The position numbers were made by a program, and so were the translations under genes. From contig RPFO01000022.1 of NCBI GenBank assembly GCA_009746045.1, forward strand, positions 4,819,202 through 4,883,201: a stretch of DNA of 64,000 bases. The letters are read 5' to 3'. The notes under the pieces are model-generated. The model saw nothing but the letters and a program-made list of their open reading frames with translations. It was not told the origin of the DNA and made no database searches. Of this stretch, positions 47,884 to 64,000 are shown in pieces (the first letter of the stretch is position 1; each line of letters begins with the position of its first letter). Source of the stretch: Mesostigma viride. Taxonomy: Eukaryota; Streptophyta; Mesostigmatophyceae; Mesostigmatales; Mesostigmataceae.

Positions 47884-48504
47884 TATATATGGTAGAATAC
47901 ATGAGAAGGTGTGTAAGGAGGAATAGGAGGAGGCAAAAATGGAGGAATAGAAGGGGGCAATAAGTAAGAACAAAAGGAGGCAAACAAGGAAGAACTTGGA
48001 GGCATGTATTCGGGGAACGAGAGGAGCAGGTTAAGCTGGGCCATAAGCAAGATTGGAGGAACATAAAGAGGTCAAGGAGGAACATAATGAGGTGTATAAG
48101 GAGGAACACAAGGTACAAAGGCATGCAAACAAAAGAATATGAGACATGTGGGGGGGGGAATGAGAAGCAAGATAGGGTGGGCCTCAACGAACATCTTATA
48201 CGAAGGACCTCCATAAGGGCCATAACGAACATTGGAGCCTGCACTGGTTGTCTCATTGACCTTATACCGAGGAAATTCATAACGGCTGTAAGGGACATCT
48301 AACACGGAGGGACTTCGTAAGGGCCCTAAGGAGCATTTAATACGAAGGAATGAGAAAAAGGAGGAGCACGAGGGGGGCAATGACGAGGGGCATACAGAGG
48401 CAAACAGGGGGGGGGGGGCGGGGCATGGGGAGGACCGGGAGGGGCACATAGAGAGGGACTTCAGGGGGGGGGCAGGACGAGGGACACGGCCGGGAATGTG
48501 AGTG
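47884..48504. other. Purine-rich degenerate repeat region
   Basis: Loosely repeated GAGGAACA/AAGGAGGAA phrases lead into the 12-bp array, with a copy of the GGTTGTCTC core at about 48238. No gene seen. Confidence 0.5.
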
Positions 48505-49085
48505 GGAGACGAGGAAGGCCATGAGGAGGGCCATGAGGAAGGCCATGAGGAGGGCCATGAGGAGGGCCATGAGGAGGGCCATGAGGAGGGCCATGAGGAG
48601 GGCCATGAGGAGGGCCATAAGGAGGGCCATGAGGAGGGCCATGAGGAGGGCCATGAAGAGGGCCATGAGGAGGGCCATGAGGAGGGCCATGAGGAGGGCC
48701 ATGAGGAGGGCCATGAGGAGGGCCATGAGGAGGGCCATGAGGAGGGCCATGAGGAGGGCCATGAGGAGGGCCATGAGGAGGGCCATGAGGAGGGCCATGA
48801 GGAGGGCCATGAGGAGGGCCATGAGGAGGGCCATGAGGAGGGCCATGAGGAGGGCCATGAGGAGGGCCATGAGGAGGGCCATGAGGAGGGCCATGAGGAG
48901 GGCCATGAGGAGGGCCATGAGGAGGGCCATGAGGAGGGCCATGAGGAGGGCCATGAGGAGGGCCATGAGGAGGGCTATGAGGAGGGCCATGAGGAGGGCC
49001 ATGAGGAGGGCCATGAGGAGGGCCATGAGGAGGGCCATGAGGAGGGCCATGAGGAGGGCCATGAGGAGGGCCATGCGGAGAGACA
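48505..49085. repeat. 12-bp minisatellite, about 48 copies
   Basis: Unit GAGGAGGGCCAT, almost perfect. Because the period is a multiple of 3 and no unit frame has a stop, several frames stay open (GHEE, RAMR and, on minus, MALL repeats). No sign that any is translated. Confidence 0.97.
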
Positions 49086-49462
49086 TTAAGAGGGACACCA
49101 CTTGCACCTTTGGATCTCGCATAGGAGAAGTCTAGGCAGGGGGTCGTTCTAGGTGGTCACCACCCTGAATAGAAAGGGTGTAGCGCAAAAAAAAACAAAA
49201 AAAACACCCCGCGAGCTGCGGTAAGTGCCTGCAAGAAGACCTGCACGGGAGGAAACCAGCATCCTAGAGAGAAATAGCCAGGGAGATAACCAGGGAGATG
49301 TGCATGCGAGGCAACCAGCGTCCGAGAGAGGAATGGGAGATTGCAAATTGTTGCTTTTGCGCTAGGAGAATTCCAGGCACGAAGAGCGTCTGCCAACGTG
49401 TACAAAACCCAACCCCTTTCCTTGCCTTGCGAAGCCGTAGGCGTGGACACGATTTGGCTTAC

Positions 49463-49753
49463 CGCTTGCCGCATGCACTTCGTCAATGCTCGGAATTCTT
49501 GCTCGCACATGCCTTTACTGATGTCTTGAAGGCCTTGCGATATGCATTTCCCGTACACAGCCACCTGCAGGCAACCGAACACCAAATACAGCGATTTGGT
49601 TTGGTATGTTGAAAAAATTCGAGCCATGATGCAGATCATAGTGACGGTAATAACGGTAAGCGAATATACCTCGGCAGAGCACGACGCCAGACCCTGTCCG
49701 AGCTCCTTCAAATACTTCGAAGAGCTGGGAACTGAACGCCCGCCAGTAGACAT
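49463..49753 (-). CDS. Twin-CX9C mitochondrial protein, NDUFAF8-like
   Basis: Two exons on the minus strand: 49753-49670 (starts MSTGGRSVPSSSKYLKELGQ, ends CSAE, donor GTATAT) and 49564-49463 (acceptor CCTGCAG, donor GTAAGC). Joined in phase 0 they give CSAEVAVYGKC and CEQEFRALTKC, two CX9C pairs separated by ISQGLQDISKGM. This is the CHCH fold imported and oxidised by Mia40 in the mitochondrial intermembrane space. The spacing, the AE-Y-G-K/R-C phrase and the C-x2-EF-AL-C phrase resemble NDUFAF8, a small complex I assembly factor. A short last exon is expected; a candidate begins at 49228 after CTTGCAG (ALTAARG). The second half of the first CX9C is split by the 105-bp intron. The family call is from memory of motif spacing. 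Confidence 0.7.
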
Positions 49754-50700
49754 TACGAAATTCTTAAGCCAAACGAACACACGGACTAACAGCTGGTGCA
49801 GCTATCATTGAAGTCTATATTTGATAGCCATGACGGTTTGTCAAGACCATCATCATCCGTTCCTAATGAACCTATGTCGACCGGACGGACACGGGCGTGA
49901 AATATGCGACGTAAACGTCGCCGAATTGCTTTGGGTTTGTACTCCACAAACCCGATTGCCAAGACGTTTAGTTAGCGGGTTGACACAACGGCGTACAGAC
50001 GGTACAGTAGAGTAAAAGTGGGTTCCGACGGATAAAACTAGGTAGTGTGCCAAATGGGAGTAATGATTCCTGGGTATCTACGTTCGAGGTTCAAGGGCAC
50101 GATTGTGTCGCAAAAAGTGGTCCATCGCACGTGTCATGGCTTCTTTCAGTTCTTTGCTGCCCTGAGCTACTGCAGAGCTGGCTAGAGCTGGTCTGTCACG
50201 TTACTTGCCTTTCTGCGAGCATCTCCAGAATCTTGCCTAGCCTCAGAGCCTGGCTTGTTGTATGTACTTGTTTCGTAGCTGGGCCGGTAGATGTAGTAAA
50301 AATGAGAATTGACGGATAGATAATAGCTTCTTCAAGGCCACCGGGTGTCAACATTCTAAAGCCCTCTAGTATGCATGTGTGTCAGAAACCGTTGTTACTT
50401 GTTAGTTGATGGTCGCGCCGTATGCTAGCAATTCATGCGATGTTGAACCTGGAAGCCATGGCCAAGAACCAAGTGGAAGCCAAAAGACCAAGACGTGGTA
50501 CACGCTTGCACGAAGTGTCTGCATCTTTACTCTCGGGTGTGCTGTCAAGGCTTGCAGAAAGTGTCTGCATCCTTACTCCCGGGTGTGCTGTGAAGGCGAT
50601 TGCAGCCTTAAATTGCTTCTCAACGCTGCCTGGTTAAACGCGGCAAAGAACATAAAAACTTTCTGTACCAGGATATCGGAAGTAGTCGCTAGCTGCTGAC
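49754..50700. other. Divergent intergenic region between two conserved genes
   Basis: About 950 bp between the start codons of the NDUFAF8-like gene (minus) and PUF60 (plus), which should hold both promoters. A 43-bp tandem duplication (GTGTCTGCATC, ACTC-CGGGTGTGCTGT) lies at 50513-50598. No clear TATA box. Confidence 0.5.
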
Positions 50701-63768
<13,068 letters not shown>

Positions 63769-64000
63769 GTAGGGTTGTGTAACAAATGTGTGCAGTAAGT
63801 AAGCATGTATGAGTTGCCTATGAGTATACCATATGCGTATTTATATGGTACAGTGTGTACGTATTTATATGGTAGAGTACGTGTTTATTATATGTCACGT
63901 ATATATGATAGGCACACGATTATGTATCTCTGAGGTACAGGTTTAGTCGCTACAGTACACAGTAAGCCAGTTCATAAAACATGAATTGGTGAAGCCAAGT

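Noticed and set aside
48337-49135. Long open frames (195-261 codons) on both strands over the 12-bp array
   Set aside because: The 12-bp unit has no stop in several frames, so openness is automatic; no start context or conserved motif.

Overview
This window comes from a nuclear genome of the green lineage (Viridiplantae), most likely an alga. It has spliced genes with GT-AG introns of 0.1 to 3 kb, DNA transposons with classical target-site duplications, LINEs, an LTR retroelement and many microsatellites. It has no bacterial-type operons. The green-lineage placement rests mainly on a protein with a DCD-type (development and cell death) domain and on TGTAA poly(A)-like signals. I do not claim a genus.

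The left part (1-25456) is almost entirely mobile DNA. From left to right it holds: a LINE copy that keeps only ORF1 and a 3' hairpin; a foldback decamer satellite; two decayed gag-like genes, the second (with a CCHC knuckle) split by a TTAA-flanked element and bordered by a hAT element with perfect 8-bp duplications; a decayed but nearly full-length LINE ORF2 (endonuclease plus reverse transcriptase); and an inverted-repeat DNA transposon carrying a PHD-finger gene. An 8.6-kb LTR retroelement with no recognisable gag or pol has landed inside the left terminal repeat of that last transposon and itself carries another TTAA-flanked element.

The middle part holds a minus-strand gene for a roughly 1,730-residue Gly/Ala/Gln-rich DCD-like protein (26642-31830), then 33-bp and 26-bp minisatellites. 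Next comes a phase-consistent, four-exon plus-strand gene for a protein of about 75 residues (36326-40820) that I cannot name. From 41.5 to 47.6 kb is a LINE graveyard where several insertions have clear target-site duplications, one of them nested in another LINE.

The right part holds two conserved genes in divergent orientation. A minus-strand twin-CX9C protein resembling the complex I assembly factor NDUFAF8 lies at 49463-49753. The PUF60/half-pint splicing factor starts at 50701. I reconstructed nine PUF60 exons with consistent phases, including a 29-bp microexon; it runs off the right edge after the start of RRM2. Its introns carry long simple-sequence arrays and C-homopolymers. In several places the end of an exon plus its 5' splice site is duplicated inside the following intron.

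The most interesting signal is a set of about a dozen LINE 3' ends in 64 kb. They end in one of two conserved hairpins (a CTCC-CRRC-GGAG core, or the palindrome CACGTGAC-GCA-GTCACGTG) followed by a short TTAA-like repeat tail. They are shared by RT-bearing copies, an ORF1-only copy and a 55-bp copy that is little more than the hairpin.
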